Shown here: positions 1-9,264 of the stretch, one piece after another
Layout: each line of letters opens with the position of its first letter
Position numbering within the stretch: the stretch's first letter is position 1
Assembly: GCF_002355735.1 (NCBI RefSeq)
Contig: NZ_AP014879.1
Span: 1,116,001 to 1,180,000 of the forward strand
Reading direction: 5' to 3'
DNA length: 64,000 bases
Source: Sulfuricaulis limicola
Lineage (GTDB): Bacteria > Pseudomonadota > Gammaproteobacteria > Acidiferrobacterales > Sulfurifustaceae
Notes under the pieces: model-generated
Databases searched by the model: none
Told to the model about the DNA's origin: nothing
Seen by the model: only the letters and a program-made list of their open reading frames with translations
Program-made: the position numbers and the translations under genes

Positions 1-92
1 CGCCGGAACAGATAGAATAAAAATCAAGCGCCGGCATTGCCCTGAATCCGTTTTGGCCAGAGAAAATACCGTCTGGATGGGAGGAGAATGTC

Positions 93-779
93 ATGAATAG
101 CGCTGCATTATCTGCTGCCCCAAAATGGCTTTCATTTTTTCCGGGACTCGCGGAAATCCAGGATGATGCCTGGCTGGAGGCGTTGCACGCTGCCAGGGAA
201 ATAACCATCCCTCCCAAAGCAGTGGTCATCCGTCGCGGCGATCCGTGTCAGAATTTCCTCCTGCTGGTGAGAGGCACGGTGCGCGTATACGAAAGTTCGG
301 AAGGCGGGCGCGAGATTGCGCTCTATCGCACCCACGGCGGCGATATCTGTATCCTGACGCTGAACAACCTGCTTTCCGGCGCCGACTATGCCGCCGAAGC
401 CGTGACCGAGGACGAGGTAAGGGCGGTCATGATTCCCATGCCGTTTTTCCAGCACGCCATGGCGCATTCCGAAGCCTTCCGCAACTTCATCATGGCCACG
501 CTCGCGCGCCGTCTGAGCGATGTTATGCGGGTGGTGGAACAGGTCACCTTCCAGCGCCTCGATTTGCGTCTCGCCTGCCTGCTCGGCCAGCTTTTCGAGC
601 GCAACAAGTCGGCCGCTATTTCGATGACTCACGAGGAATTGGCGCGTGAATTGGGCACGACACGCGTCGTGATAAGCCGGATGCTCAAGGAATTCGAGCG
701 CATGGGATGCATACGTTTGCAGCGGGGCCAGATCGAGTTGTTGTCTTCGGAGGCTTTGGAGCGACTCTCGCGCGATTAA
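93..779 (+). CDS. Crp/Fnr-family transcriptional regulator
   Basis: A 228-residue regulator with an N-terminal cyclic-nucleotide-binding-like beta-roll (about residues 20-130) and a C-terminal winged helix (about 150-220) whose recognition region reads ELARELGTTRVVISRMLKEF. The ATG has a good ribosome site (GGAGGAG, from base 81). The cysteine cluster that FNR uses to bind an iron-sulfur cluster at its N-terminus is absent; the four cysteines are scattered. The protein therefore probably senses another signal, such as redox state, NO or a nucleotide. It is followed by a strong terminator and looks monocistronic. Family assignment is secure, ligand and regulon unknown. Confidence 0.93.
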   Translation: MNSAALSAAPKWLSFFPGLAEIQDDAWLEALHAAREITIPPKAVVIRRGDPCQNFLLLVRGTVRVYESSEGGREIALYRTHGGDICILTLNNLLSGADYAAEAVTEDEVRAVMIPMPFFQHAMAHSEAFRNFIMATLARRLSDVMRVVEQVTFQRLDLRLACLLGQLFERNKSAAISMTHEELARELGTTRVVISRMLKEFERMGCIRLQRGQIELLSSEALERLSRD

Positions 780-976
780 ATTGTGTAACGTTTGTAACAG
801 ACACCGTTGTCACGGCTCATGTAGATTGTGAGTTGTGGAGCCTGAAGCAATAGACACCCGTTTGGGAAGCATCTCAGGTTCCTGCCCGGTTCCGGGCATG
901 GTGGCAGGCCTCTCTCCCTCGTCACTGATTCCTGACCGGCCGTGAGGCGCCGGGTTTTTCCCGGCGCCTTTTTTTG
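780..976 (+). ncRNA. possible small RNA or structured 3' UTR ending in a terminator
   Basis: About 165 bases between the regulator's stop codon and the terminator at 946-975 carry no ORF but hold nested hairpins, for example the CCTGCC/GGCAGG arms at about 892-918 enclosing a GCCCGG/CCGGGC stem. The region could be the regulator's 3' UTR, or an independent or processed small RNA. No family was recognised and no promoter is obvious, so this is only a candidate. Confidence 0.25.
946..975 (+). terminator. rho-independent terminator after the Crp/Fnr gene
   Basis: An 8-bp perfect GC stem (GGCGCCGG, 946-953, with CCGGCGCC, 961-968) closes a T-rich loop and is followed directly by seven T residues (969-975). 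This is a textbook intrinsic terminator on the + strand. Confidence 0.9.
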
Positions 977-1357
977 TTTGTGACAGATTTTGCGCAGTTA
1001 CTGCATGCATCTCCACACCCCCCGCGTTTTTTCCGATCCATAAGCGTGCCACGGAAAACGACGACCAGGAAAACGAGGAGCTATCCTGGTTCAGGCGTGA
1101 AGTAGTGAAGGCACCGGGTGCGTTAAGCGCGGCTGGGGTCTTGGCCGCGTTATTGCCGTTAAAGACGTTCGGCGCGGGCAAGGGCAGCTCGGGGCAGCGT
1201 CCTTTGCCCGGCAACTCGGGATTCCGCCGGTATCGACCCACCGGCGCCACGTCAGCTGCTGACGATTACGACATGCAGATCACGCAGACGCCGGTGTCCA
1301 GCATTCCCGGCAACTTCGCTCCTGGCAGTGGAGCAATAACTGTTTGTTAATGATTTC
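977..1357. other. gene-poor stretch, no confident gene
   Basis: No convincing gene lies here. A GTG-initiated 81-codon frame at 1105-1350 on the + strand starts with a hydrophobic stretch (ALSAAGVLAALLPL) that could pass for a signal peptide. It has no good ribosome site and no recognisable family, so it is left unannotated. Confidence 0.5.
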
Positions 1358-3916
1358 TCACAACCAGATCATGTACCCCGACTCGAAGCGGTGCGACAGG
1401 GCGGGGTGGAACGGGAACAGGCGGATTTTGTAATACTGCAATCCCGGCAGCCGCGGGTAGAGGTCCAGCTTGAACCGGGTTTCGCCCGACTCGTCCGTTC
1501 CTTCGGCCGCAAAAATATGGCTGTCCAGCCTTATGAACTCGTTGTTATCCGATTCGTAACCCACCAGGCATTCGACCAGCACGTCATCCGGGTGCAGGCC
1601 ATTCAGGCGCGCCTTTACGCGCAGCGCCAGGGCTTCACCGGAGCGGATTTCAGCCAGGCCGTCATCCACGCGCCAGGCGCTGACTTTCGGCCAGCTCTGG
1701 TCGAGCCGCTTGCGCCAGGCCGCGATCTCCTTGGCGCGCGCGAAGTTGTTGCCCAGCATCATCAGGCGCTGGCGCTTGGCCGGCGCGTAATAGTTGCGCA
1801 CGTAATCCATCACCATGCGCTGGGAGTTGAAGCGCGGAATCAGCGACTTCATCGAATTCTTGGATTTTTTCACCCACTGTTCCGAATAGCCGTGGCCATT
1901 GCGGTGGTAATAAAGCGGAATGACCTGCTTTTCCATGATGTCCAGCAACTCCTGGGCCTCCTCGCGGTCGCGATAGGCGCTGTCGTACTGCGCGCCGTGC
2001 GGCGTGATGGCCCAGCCGTTCTCGCCGTTGTAGCCTTCGCCCCACCAGCCGTCGAGCACGCTCAGGTTGATGACGCCGTTGATGCCGGCCTTTTCCCCGG
2101 AGGTGCCGCTCGCTTCCAGCGGATACTCCGGCGTGTTGAGCCAGACGTCAACGCTGGTAACGAGTTTGCGCGCGAGCGAAAGATCGTATCCTTCCAGCAG
2201 GATGAGCTTGCCTTCGAATTCCGGACGGCGCGAATATTCGTGGATGACCTCGATCAGCCGTTGTGCCGGCAGGTCGTGCGGGTGCGCCTTGCCGGCGAAT
2301 ATCAGCAGCATGCGGCGTTTCGGGTCGTTCAGCAGACGCGCCAGCCGTACCGGGTCGGAAAACAGCAGCGTGGCGCGCTTGTAGGTGGCGAAGCGCCGCG
2401 CGAAACCCACCGTGAGCACGTCCGCATCATGCGGCGTGAGATACTGGACATAACGTTCGATCAGGGCCTCGCTGGTGCCATTGCGGCGGTGCTGATGGAT
2501 GACCCGGCGTTTGACTTCGGCCAGCATCTCCGCCTTGAGCGACTGGTGCAGGCTCCAGTAACTGTGATCGGGAATGTCGTCAATGTGTTTCCAGAATTCC
2601 TCGTTGAGCAGCTCGTTGCGCCAGCCGCCGCCGAAGCGCATGTCGAACAGGTTGGCCCATTCACGCGCCAGGAACGTCGGCACGTGCACGCCGTTGGTGA
2701 TGCATCCGACCGGGTTTTCCTCCGGGGGAATTTGCGGCCAGATGTAGGCGTCCATGCGCGAGGCCACGCCGCCGTGAATGCGCGAAACGCCGTTGCGAAA
2801 GCGCGAGCCGCGCAGGGCCAGCGCCGTCATGTTGAAACCGCCCTGGCTGTCCGGGCTGGAGCCGAGGGAAAACAGTTTTTCCTTGTCCAGGCCCAGCGCC
2901 TTCAGCTGACTGCCGAAATATCGCTCCATCAGCGCATAATCGAAGATGTCATGGCCGGCCGGCACGGGAGTGTGGGTGGTGAAGATGGTGTTGGCGGCGA
3001 CCAGCTCCAGCGCGCTGTCGAAATCCAGGCCCTGGGCGACGGCTTCGCGGCAGCGCTCGAGGATCTGGAACGCGGCGTGGCCTTCGTTGATGTGCCATAC
3101 CGTTGGCTTGAGCCCCACGGCGCCGAGTGCGCGCACACCGCCGATGCCGAGCACGATTTCCTGCTGGATGCGCGTGTTGATGTCGCCGCCGTATAGCTGG
3201 TAAGTGATGCGCCGGTCGGCCTCGTCGTTTTCCGGCAGATCGCTGTCGAGCAGGTAGAGCGTGATATGGCCGGCCTTGGCCTTCCATACCTTGAGAATGA
3301 CGCGCTTGCCCGACATATCCACATCCACGTGGATTTCCTTGCCGTTCGCATCCAGCGCCGGGTCCACCGGCAGGTCGGCGAAGTGCATCGGGTGGTAATG
3401 CGCCACCTGGCTGCCGCGCGCGTCGATGGTCTGGGTGAAGTAACCCTGGCGGTAGAGCATGCCCACGGCCACGAAGGGGAGGTTGAGATCACTCGCTGCC
3501 TTGCAGTGATCGCCGGCCAGAATGCCGAGGCCGCCGGAATAGATCTGGAAGCTTTCATGCAGGCCGAATTCGGCGCAGAAATAGGCCACCAGGTCTTCTT
3601 TCGGGTCCAGGTGCTGCAGGATGTCGGCGCGCGCGGTTTCCTGATGATACGTATCGTAGACCGAGAGGACGCGGTTGTAGTCCTCCATGAACACGCGGTC
3701 CTCGGCGGCTTCGTTGATCCGCTTTTGCGCCACACGCCGCAGGAACACCTTGGGGTTGTGTCCGCAGGATTCCCACAGCTCGCGGTCGAGACGGAAGAAC
3801 AGCGCGCGCACCTCGCGGTCCCAGCTGTAAAGCAGATCGTTGGCCAGTTCCTTCAGCCGTTTCAGGCGCTCCGGAAGGACCGGTTGTACTTCGAGTGTGT
3901 AGCGTGTGCCGGGCAT
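1358..3916 (-). CDS. glgP: alpha-glucan (glycogen/maltodextrin) phosphorylase
   Basis: An 852-residue GT35 phosphorylase of the alpha-glucan subfamily. The N-terminal domain (about 1-110) reads LKELANDLLYSWDREVRALF, typical of this short type rather than of E. coli MalP/GlgP. The catalytic body follows, with the pyridoxal-phosphate lysine region EASGTSGEKAGINGV at about 615-630. The enzyme releases glucose-1-phosphate from storage glucan by phosphorolysis in the cytoplasm. It stands alone, divergent from queA across about 107 bases that contain AT-rich promoter-like sequence near 3950-3960. No other glycogen genes are in the window. Confidence 0.93.
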   Translation of the reverse strand: MPGTRYTLEVQPVLPERLKRLKELANDLLYSWDREVRALFFRLDRELWESCGHNPKVFLRRVAQKRINEAAEDRVFMEDYNRVLSVYDTYHQETARADILQHLDPKEDLVAYFCAEFGLHESFQIYSGGLGILAGDHCKAASDLNLPFVAVGMLYRQGYFTQTIDARGSQVAHYHPMHFADLPVDPALDANGKEIHVDVDMSGKRVILKVWKAKAGHITLYLLDSDLPENDEADRRITYQLYGGDINTRIQQEIVLGIGGVRALGAVGLKPTVWHINEGHAAFQILERCREAVAQGLDFDSALELVAANTIFTTHTPVPAGHDIFDYALMERYFGSQLKALGLDKEKLFSLGSSPDSQGGFNMTALALRGSRFRNGVSRIHGGVASRMDAYIWPQIPPEENPVGCITNGVHVPTFLAREWANLFDMRFGGGWRNELLNEEFWKHIDDIPDHSYWSLHQSLKAEMLAEVKRRVIHQHRRNGTSEALIERYVQYLTPHDADVLTVGFARRFATYKRATLLFSDPVRLARLLNDPKRRMLLIFAGKAHPHDLPAQRLIEVIHEYSRRPEFEGKLILLEGYDLSLARKLVTSVDVWLNTPEYPLEASGTSGEKAGINGVINLSVLDGWWGEGYNGENGWAITPHGAQYDSAYRDREEAQELLDIMEKQVIPLYYHRNGHGYSEQWVKKSKNSMKSLIPRFNSQRMVMDYVRNYYAPAKRQRLMMLGNNFARAKEIAAWRKRLDQSWPKVSAWRVDDGLAEIRSGEALALRVKARLNGLHPDDVLVECLVGYESDNNEFIRLDSHIFAAEGTDESGETRFKLDLYPRLPGLQYYKIRLFPFHPALSHRFESGYMIWL

Positions 3917-4023
3917 AAGCTCTCTTCGTTCGGAGACAATCTCAGGCTACATAGTATAGTATGACGGCCCGTTCAGGGTGACTGTGTTGCTTACAGCGGT
4001 GAATGCGGCGTCCCGGCAACATC

Positions 4024-5112
4024 ATGCGTAAATCCGATTTTAATTATTCCCTGCCTCCGGAACTGGTGGCGCAATATCCGGCGTCGCCGCGCAGCGCCAG
4101 CCGTCTGCTGCACCTCGATGGTGCAAGCGGCGCGTGCCGCGATATGAAATTTGCCGATCTGCCGGCGCTGTTGCGGGCCGGCGATCTGCTGGTGTTCAAC
4201 GACACGTGCGTGATTCCGGCGCGGCTCCTCGGGTACAAGGACAGCGGCGGACGTATCGAGGTGCTGATCGAGCGTCTGCTGGATGTGCATCGCGTGTTGG
4301 CTCAGGTGCGGTCCAGCAAGCCTCCCCGGCCGGGACAGAAATTGATCCTGGATGGCGGCGCCACGGCGGTAGTGCAGGGCCGCGAGGGCGAGTTTTATGT
4401 ACTGGAGTTCGAAATCGGCGTGAAATTAAAAGAATCCCCTCTCCCCCTGAAAGGGGGAGAGGGAGAGGGAAAGGGAGAGGGGGTCGACGAATCGGTTACA
4501 GAAATCCTCGATCGCATCGGCCACGTGCCGCTGCCGCCGTATATCGCTCGCGCGGATGAAGGCGCCGACCGCGAACGCTACCAGACGGTGTACGCGCGGC
4601 ATCGCGGCGCCGTGGCGGCGCCGACGGCCGGGCTGCACTTCGACGAGGCCATGCTCGGACGGCTGAAGGAGATGGGCGTGGACAGCGCTTTCGTCACCTT
4701 GCACGTCGGTGCTGGCACGTTCCAGCCGCTGCGGGTGGAGGATATCCGCGAGCACCGCATGCACGCGGAATATGTGCGCGTGCTACCGGGCGACAGCGAT
4801 AAAATCAATTCAGCAAAAAAAGAGGGGCGTCGCGTGGTGGCAGTTGGCACCACGGTGGTCAGGGCGCTGGAAACGGCCGCGAGGGACGGGCGCCTGGACC
4901 CTTTTGAGGGCGAGACCGATATTTTTATTTACCCCGGATACCGTTTCCAGATCGTCGACGCGCTGCTGACCAATTTCCACCTGCCGGGCTCGACCTTGCT
5001 CATGCTGGTGTGCGCCTTCGGTGGAACGGAAAACGTGCTCAATGCCTACCGTCACGCGGTCGAGGGCCGCTACCGTTTTTACAGCTATGGAGATGCGATG
5101 TTCGTCGATTAA
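4024..5112 (+). CDS. queA: S-adenosylmethionine:tRNA ribosyltransferase-isomerase
   Basis: QueA adds the cyclopentene-epoxide part of queuosine to tRNA in the cytoplasm. The family blocks are all present: YPASPRSASRLL, GDLLVFNDTCVIPARLLG, GAVAAPTAGLHFDE, VTLHVGAGTFQP, VDALLTNFHLPGSTLLML and RFYSYGDAMF. ATG 4024 aligns with the family N-terminus (MRKSDF); the frame also opens at 4003. The oddity is roughly 25 extra residues (about 137-160, including SPLPLKGGEGEGKGEG) encoded by an intergenic-type palindromic repeat in frame, just before the conserved ILDRIGHVPLPPY. Its stop overlaps the stop of the convergent cyclophilin remnant. The usual partner tgt lies 6 kb downstream because of an insertion. 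Confidence 0.96.
   Translation: MRKSDFNYSLPPELVAQYPASPRSASRLLHLDGASGACRDMKFADLPALLRAGDLLVFNDTCVIPARLLGYKDSGGRIEVLIERLLDVHRVLAQVRSSKPPRPGQKLILDGGATAVVQGREGEFYVLEFEIGVKLKESPLPLKGGEGEGKGEGVDESVTEILDRIGHVPLPPYIARADEGADRERYQTVYARHRGAVAAPTAGLHFDEAMLGRLKEMGVDSAFVTLHVGAGTFQPLRVEDIREHRMHAEYVRVLPGDSDKINSAKKEGRRVVAVGTTVVRALETAARDGRLDPFEGETDIFIYPGYRFQIVDALLTNFHLPGSTLLMLVCAFGGTENVLNAYRHAVEGRYRFYSYGDAMFVD
4433..4482. repeat. CCCTCTCCC-type palindromic repeat inside queA
   Basis: CCCCTCTCCCCCT faces AGGGGGAGAGGG, followed by further GGGAGAGG iterations. It is the same family as the intergenic copies at 18846-18885 and 34335-34465, but here lies within a coding frame without introducing a stop. Confidence 0.85.
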
Positions 5113-6025
5113 TCGCTTATAGCGTTCCGGTCCCGATCTCCACGGGCACGTCTGCGCACAAGAGCAAGCATGGTCAGGAACAGGGCGACAAGAATCCAGT
5201 CGCCGCTTTGTAATGCTTGCGATGATTCAGTGGTAATTGAGCATCCCCCGGACTGAGGTTGATCCTGGGTCGAGGTGGAGGTGAATGTTGCCAATACCGC
5301 TTGGGCTCCCGTGTGTGCAATGCTGTTGTTTGCGACGAGATCGTCATCACCGCGTTTTCCATCAACGAAGTGCAGGATAATCTTGTCGCCACTTATCTCG
5401 GCGCCAGTTTCGCCGTCGAACGTGAAGTCGTACCAGTGAGGTGTCGGGTTATTGGGCGTCGGACCGTAGGCATAGTAGGAGTCGGGGCGCGTGGCGGCAC
5501 CGTCATACAGTGTTACAACAACACCCGCAGTGCCCATTATCCCTGATAGCTTCCAGGTGAACATTCCATTGTTGAAGCGCGTGGAACCCAGGTTCACTGT
5601 TCTGAAGTTGTTGATTGTCATGCCGGGGGCCGCGGAAATCGTGGATGTGCCACCACCCGACACAGTCTGGATTGTTGTCACGTTTGCCTGATCGCGGTCC
5701 GGAATGCCATCGCCATTCCCGTCGCCGTTGGGTGCCATGTCTTCGGTTTGCGGGCAGGCGGCATCTGCGTCATTGTTTACACATACCCGAGATGTATATA
5801 TATAGGCACCATTGAGAGTTGGGGCTTGAAACGGGGAAAAAAATAACGGTGAGCGCGGCAAGGCGGCGATCGCATCCACGACATTCATTCCCGAACCGAT
5901 CACATGGCCAAAAACGGTGTATCCAACAAGACCAATGGAGTTATCGTTGAGGTTGATAAACCACTCGCTGGTTGCGCTGTCTGGGAGCAGGTTGCCAAAC
6001 TCGTCCTGTGTCAGCGCCATTGATA
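5109..6025 (-). pseudogene. C-terminal part of a secreted cyclophilin-type peptidyl-prolyl isomerase (split gene)
   Basis: Reading from the IS boundary at 6025, the frame begins SMALTQDEFGNLLPDSATSEWFIN, which matches the second half of the cyclophilin fold (compare MARTQ...SATAQFFIN of PpiB). GYTVFGHVIGSGMNVVDAI follows. About 170 residues of unknown beta-rich extension come next, then a C-terminus with a GGC motif, a membrane helix (DWILVALFLTMLALV) and an arginine-rich end, resembling the tripartite CTERM sorting signals. The matching N-terminus is at 10487-10801 on the same strand. The reading frame after the break is intact, but the enzyme is broken. Confidence 0.88.
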
Positions 6026-6088
6026 TGAACCTCCCCCGATTTCGTGGACACCCCGTTAAGGTGGACAATACCGAAATCGGAGGACCCT

Positions 6089-6385
6089 ATGTCAGCACAA
6101 AAACGACGTCAATACACCGAGGAGTTCAAGACCGAGGCCGTGCGCCTGGTGCAGGAAAGTGGTAAACCCGTGGCCGAGATCGCACGGGAGCTCGGCATCG
6201 CGGAGAATCTGCTGTACCGCTGGCGAACCGAGGAACATAACGCACGTCGCCTCGGGACCACGCGGACGAACCTCAAGGCCGAGCACGAAGAGCTGACGTG
6301 TCTTCGCCGCGAGCTCGACACCGTGAGAAAGGAGCGTGATTTTTTAAAGCGTGCGGCGGCGTTCTTCGCGAGGGAGCGGTCATGA
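6089..6385 (+). CDS. IS3-family transposase OrfA (helix-turn-helix), copy 1
   Basis: A 98-residue protein starting MSAQKRRQYTEEFKTEAVRL with ribosome site CGGAGGA just upstream. It carries the HTH_Tnp_1 domain (AEIARELGIAENLLYRWR) and a C-terminal leucine-rich helix for oligomerisation. Its stop overlaps the OrfB start (ATGA), and a TTTTTTAAAG run at about 6339 could serve a programmed -1 frameshift to OrfAB, as in other IS3 members. Identical to copy 2. Confidence 0.95.
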   Translation: MSAQKRRQYTEEFKTEAVRLVQESGKPVAEIARELGIAENLLYRWRTEEHNARRLGTTRTNLKAEHEELTCLRRELDTVRKERDFLKRAAAFFARERS

Positions 6386-7245
6386 GATACCGCGCCATCC
6401 GGGAGAACGTCCGCCGCTTCCCCGTGCGCCTGATGTGCCGGGCCCTGAAGGTCTCGGCGGCCGGCTACTACGCCTGGCACACCCGGCCGGAGAGCCAACG
6501 CGCGGTGCATAACCGGGCGTTGTTGGTCTCGATTCGGGCGATCCACGCCGGGAGCCGCTGCACCTATGGCAGCCCCAGCATCTGCGATGCACTGCAGAAA
6601 CGCGGGCACCGGATCGGCGAAAATCGCGTGGCGCGGCTGATGCGCCTCCACGGCATCCGGGCCAAAACGGTGAAAAAGTGGAAGGCCACGACCGATTCCG
6701 GCCATAAACTGCCGGTGGCCGCCAACACACTCGATCGGCGGTTTGCGGTCGACGAACCGAACCGGGTGTGGGCCGGTGACATCACCTACGTCTGGACGCG
6801 GGAAGGCTGGCTGTATCTCGCCGTGGTGCTCGATCTCTACTCGCGGGCCGTGATCGGCTGGGCGATGGGGCCGCGGCTCACCGCCGATCTCGCCACCCAG
6901 GCACTGACCATGGCGCTGTGGCGGCGCAAACCGGCCAAGGGGCTGCTGCATCACTCCGATCGCGGCGTGCAGTATGCGAGCGGCGATTACCAGGGACTGC
7001 TCGGCCGCGCCGGCATGACGTGTTCGATGAGCCGCAAGGCGAACTGCTGGGACAACGCCTGCGTCGAGAGTTTCTTCGGCACGCTCAAGAAGGAGCTGAT
7101 CCACGACCGGCGCTATCTCACGCGGGAAGAAGCGAAACAGGACATCTTCGAATACATCGAAGTGTTCTACAATCGGCAACGTCGTCATTCGACCCTCGGC
7201 TACCGTTCACCGGCCGAGTTCGAGGCGATGAACCAAGTTGCTTGA
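6382..7245 (+). CDS. IS3-family transposase OrfB (DDE integrase), copy 1
   Basis: A 287-residue catalytic subunit. The N-terminal HTH_21 region is followed by a retroviral-type integrase core with the D-D-E pattern: WAGDITYV (first Asp), HHSDRGVQYAS (second Asp) and ACVESFFGTLKKE (Glu). It ends with the usual YNRQRRHSTLGYRSPAEFE. The frame is intact and identical to copy 2, which points to recent transposition. Confidence 0.96.
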   Translation: MRYRAIRENVRRFPVRLMCRALKVSAAGYYAWHTRPESQRAVHNRALLVSIRAIHAGSRCTYGSPSICDALQKRGHRIGENRVARLMRLHGIRAKTVKKWKATTDSGHKLPVAANTLDRRFAVDEPNRVWAGDITYVWTREGWLYLAVVLDLYSRAVIGWAMGPRLTADLATQALTMALWRRKPAKGLLHHSDRGVQYASGDYQGLLGRAGMTCSMSRKANCWDNACVESFFGTLKKELIHDRRYLTREEAKQDIFEYIEVFYNRQRRHSTLGYRSPAEFEAMNQVA

Positions 7246-7275
7246 GCCGGTGTCCATGAATTTGGGGGAAGTCCA

Positions 7276-9257
7276 CCCGGACCTTTGATGCTTATTCAAG
7301 GCTCGATATCCTGACATATCCCAGCGGTTACACCTTGAAACACCTCTACGACACCGTCGGCAATCTTGTCGAATTAAGGGATGCGCAAAATAACCAAAGT
7401 TTCTGGAAGGCTGTCTCGGCCGATGCGCGCGGTCGGCTCACTGAAGAGCAGCTGGCGGGCGGCACCACGGTTACGACCCATAGCTATTACCCGGAAACCG
7501 GTTTGCCTGAGTACAGCTATACCACAAGTCCCGCGGGCCAGGTTCGTTATGGCTACTACATGTGGAACAACGGCGGTAATCTCTCGCTGCGGATGTCATA
7601 TAGCGGCAGCAGCTACTTTATGGAAACTTTCGGCTATGACAGCCTCAATCGGCTGAGAAGCGTTACCGGTCCTGCAAGCAAGACCTATCGATACGACGCC
7701 ATCAGCAACCTTACCTACAAATCCGATGTCGGAACCTACAGCTATCTCGTCAACGGCAATGCCCGTCCACACGCCGTGGATTCCATCGTCGGAGGCATAA
7801 GCGCGAACTTCACTTATGACGCAAATGGCAACATGCTTTCGGGAAGCGGAAAAAGCGTCGCTTATACCTCCTTCAACCAGCCGGCCACGATTGCCAGCGG
7901 CGCCAGTACCGCGACGTTCAGCTATGACGCCAATTTCAAGCGCGTCAGCAAGATAACGAACAACATTCCTACCCACTACATGGACAGTGGCCGCTACGAA
8001 GCCACGATTAGCGGCGCCACCACCACTCATCGCCATTACATTTATGCCGGACAGACGCCGGTCGCACTGTATACTTTTGCCACGATCGGCGGCGGCGCGG
8101 GCGATCCGACCGTAAGCTATCTGCACGCGGACCCGTTGGGCTCAACGGAAGCCATCACCGATCCCGCGGGAAACATACGGCGACGCTTGTCGTACGATGT
8201 CTGGGGCAAGCGAAGAAACGCCGACGGCACCGACGCCACCGCCGCCATTATCGCGCCGATAAAGCTCGGTTACACCGCCCAGGAACACGACGACGAGCTC
8301 GCCCTTATCAACATGAAGGCGCGCGAGTACGATCCGCTCCTGGGGCGTTTCCTCCAGCCCGACCCCTTGAAGGAAATGGGCGACCCGCACCCGTATGCGT
8401 ATGCGAACAACAACCCCCTCAAATATACCGATCCGACGGGGACGAGTTTTGTCGATTTCACCGGCTGGCAATGGGGATCGGGCATTGGCGAAAACCGCTA
8501 TGTCGGCACCGCCGGCGGTTACGACCAATGGATCCTCGATGACTATGGCAACATTGGCACGCAACGCGTCAGTCACTACGGTTCTTATTCGAGCTGGAAC
8601 TCCAGTTGGGATTCCTGGAATTCCAGCTCCTCGCTGGGTTCTTTCGGTAGCGGCGGCCTCTCCCAGACAAGCTACAACACCTCGTATAGCTCCGGGGGCT
8701 ACGGCGGGTACGTCTCAAGCTACAATACGCTAGGGGCGGGATGGAGCACAGGTACACCGAGCAGCAGTTCAAGCTGGATCAACACCATTCCTTTCGTGAG
8801 CGCGTTCGACCAGGCCGCGAATGGGAACTTATGGTCGGCGTTGGGAAGCGCGACGGTGGATTTTGGTACCATCTTCGCTCCTACCCGGCTCCTGGGGATG
8901 GGGAGAGTGGGGCGTACTGCGACCAGTACTCAATCAGTTTTTTGGTCGGGCCGCGGCACGCAGGGGGTGGCGGAAAGCTGGGCACGAGCCAATGGCGGAC
9001 AAACTTTATCCATGAGTCAATATGCCGTGGGCGCGACAGCAACGCCCCAAGCCGTACAGAGTGCGAGTTTAGCATTCGCGCAAAGTGCAAGGGGGAACGT
9101 CACCGTATTCCAGTCAGCGTCGTTTGTTCCAGTCAACAGTATCTGGGCAACTACGGAGTACCCCGCCCTAATGGGGAATCCGAATGTTACAGGTATTACA
9201 TACGACATTCTGAATATGGGCGGGGAAACAATTTGTACAATATTTTGCCCCAAGTGA
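7276..9257 (+). pseudogene. 5'-truncated Rhs/YD-repeat protein with variable toxin-like tip
   Basis: The frame is open from the IS right end (TRTFDAYSRLDILTYPSGYTL) without a native start; a TTG at 7335 could restart it. It has YD repeats (TFDAYSRL, FGYDSLNRL), then the Rhs core (ADPLGSTEAITD, INMKAREYDPLLGRFLQPDP, NNPLKYTDPTG). A Ser/Gly/Tyr-rich linker follows, then a unique C-terminal domain from about base 8934 (VFWSGRGTQGVAESWARANG...). Rhs proteins deliver C-terminal toxins through T6SS or by other routes. Lacking its N-terminal half, this copy is probably not deliverable, though the tip is intact. The tip recalls CD38-like ADP-ribosyl cyclases, a guess from motif spacing. Confidence 0.85.
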
Positions 9258-9264
9258 GCTGGTC

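Larger units (their letters stand above)
6026..7275 (+). mobile_element. IS3-family insertion sequence, copy 1 (1250 bp)
   Basis: Boundaries come from comparison with the identical copy at 21210-22459. The imperfect terminal inverted repeats start TGAACCTCCCCCGATTTCG and TGGACTTCCCCCAAATTCA. Two overlapping transposase frames lie inside. The three bases outside each end are ATA (left) and CCC (right), so there is no target duplication. The left neighbour is the cyclophilin fragment and the right neighbour a truncated Rhs gene, implying a rearrangement after insertion. Confidence 0.95.

Noticed and set aside
1105-1350. 81-codon frame with a signal-like N-terminus
   Set aside because: GTG start without ribosome site, no homologous family recognised, composition fits random GC-rich sequence.
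1391-3196. Plus-strand open frame (601 codons) opposite glgP
   Set aside because: Shadow frame; the minus strand carries an unambiguous phosphorylase.
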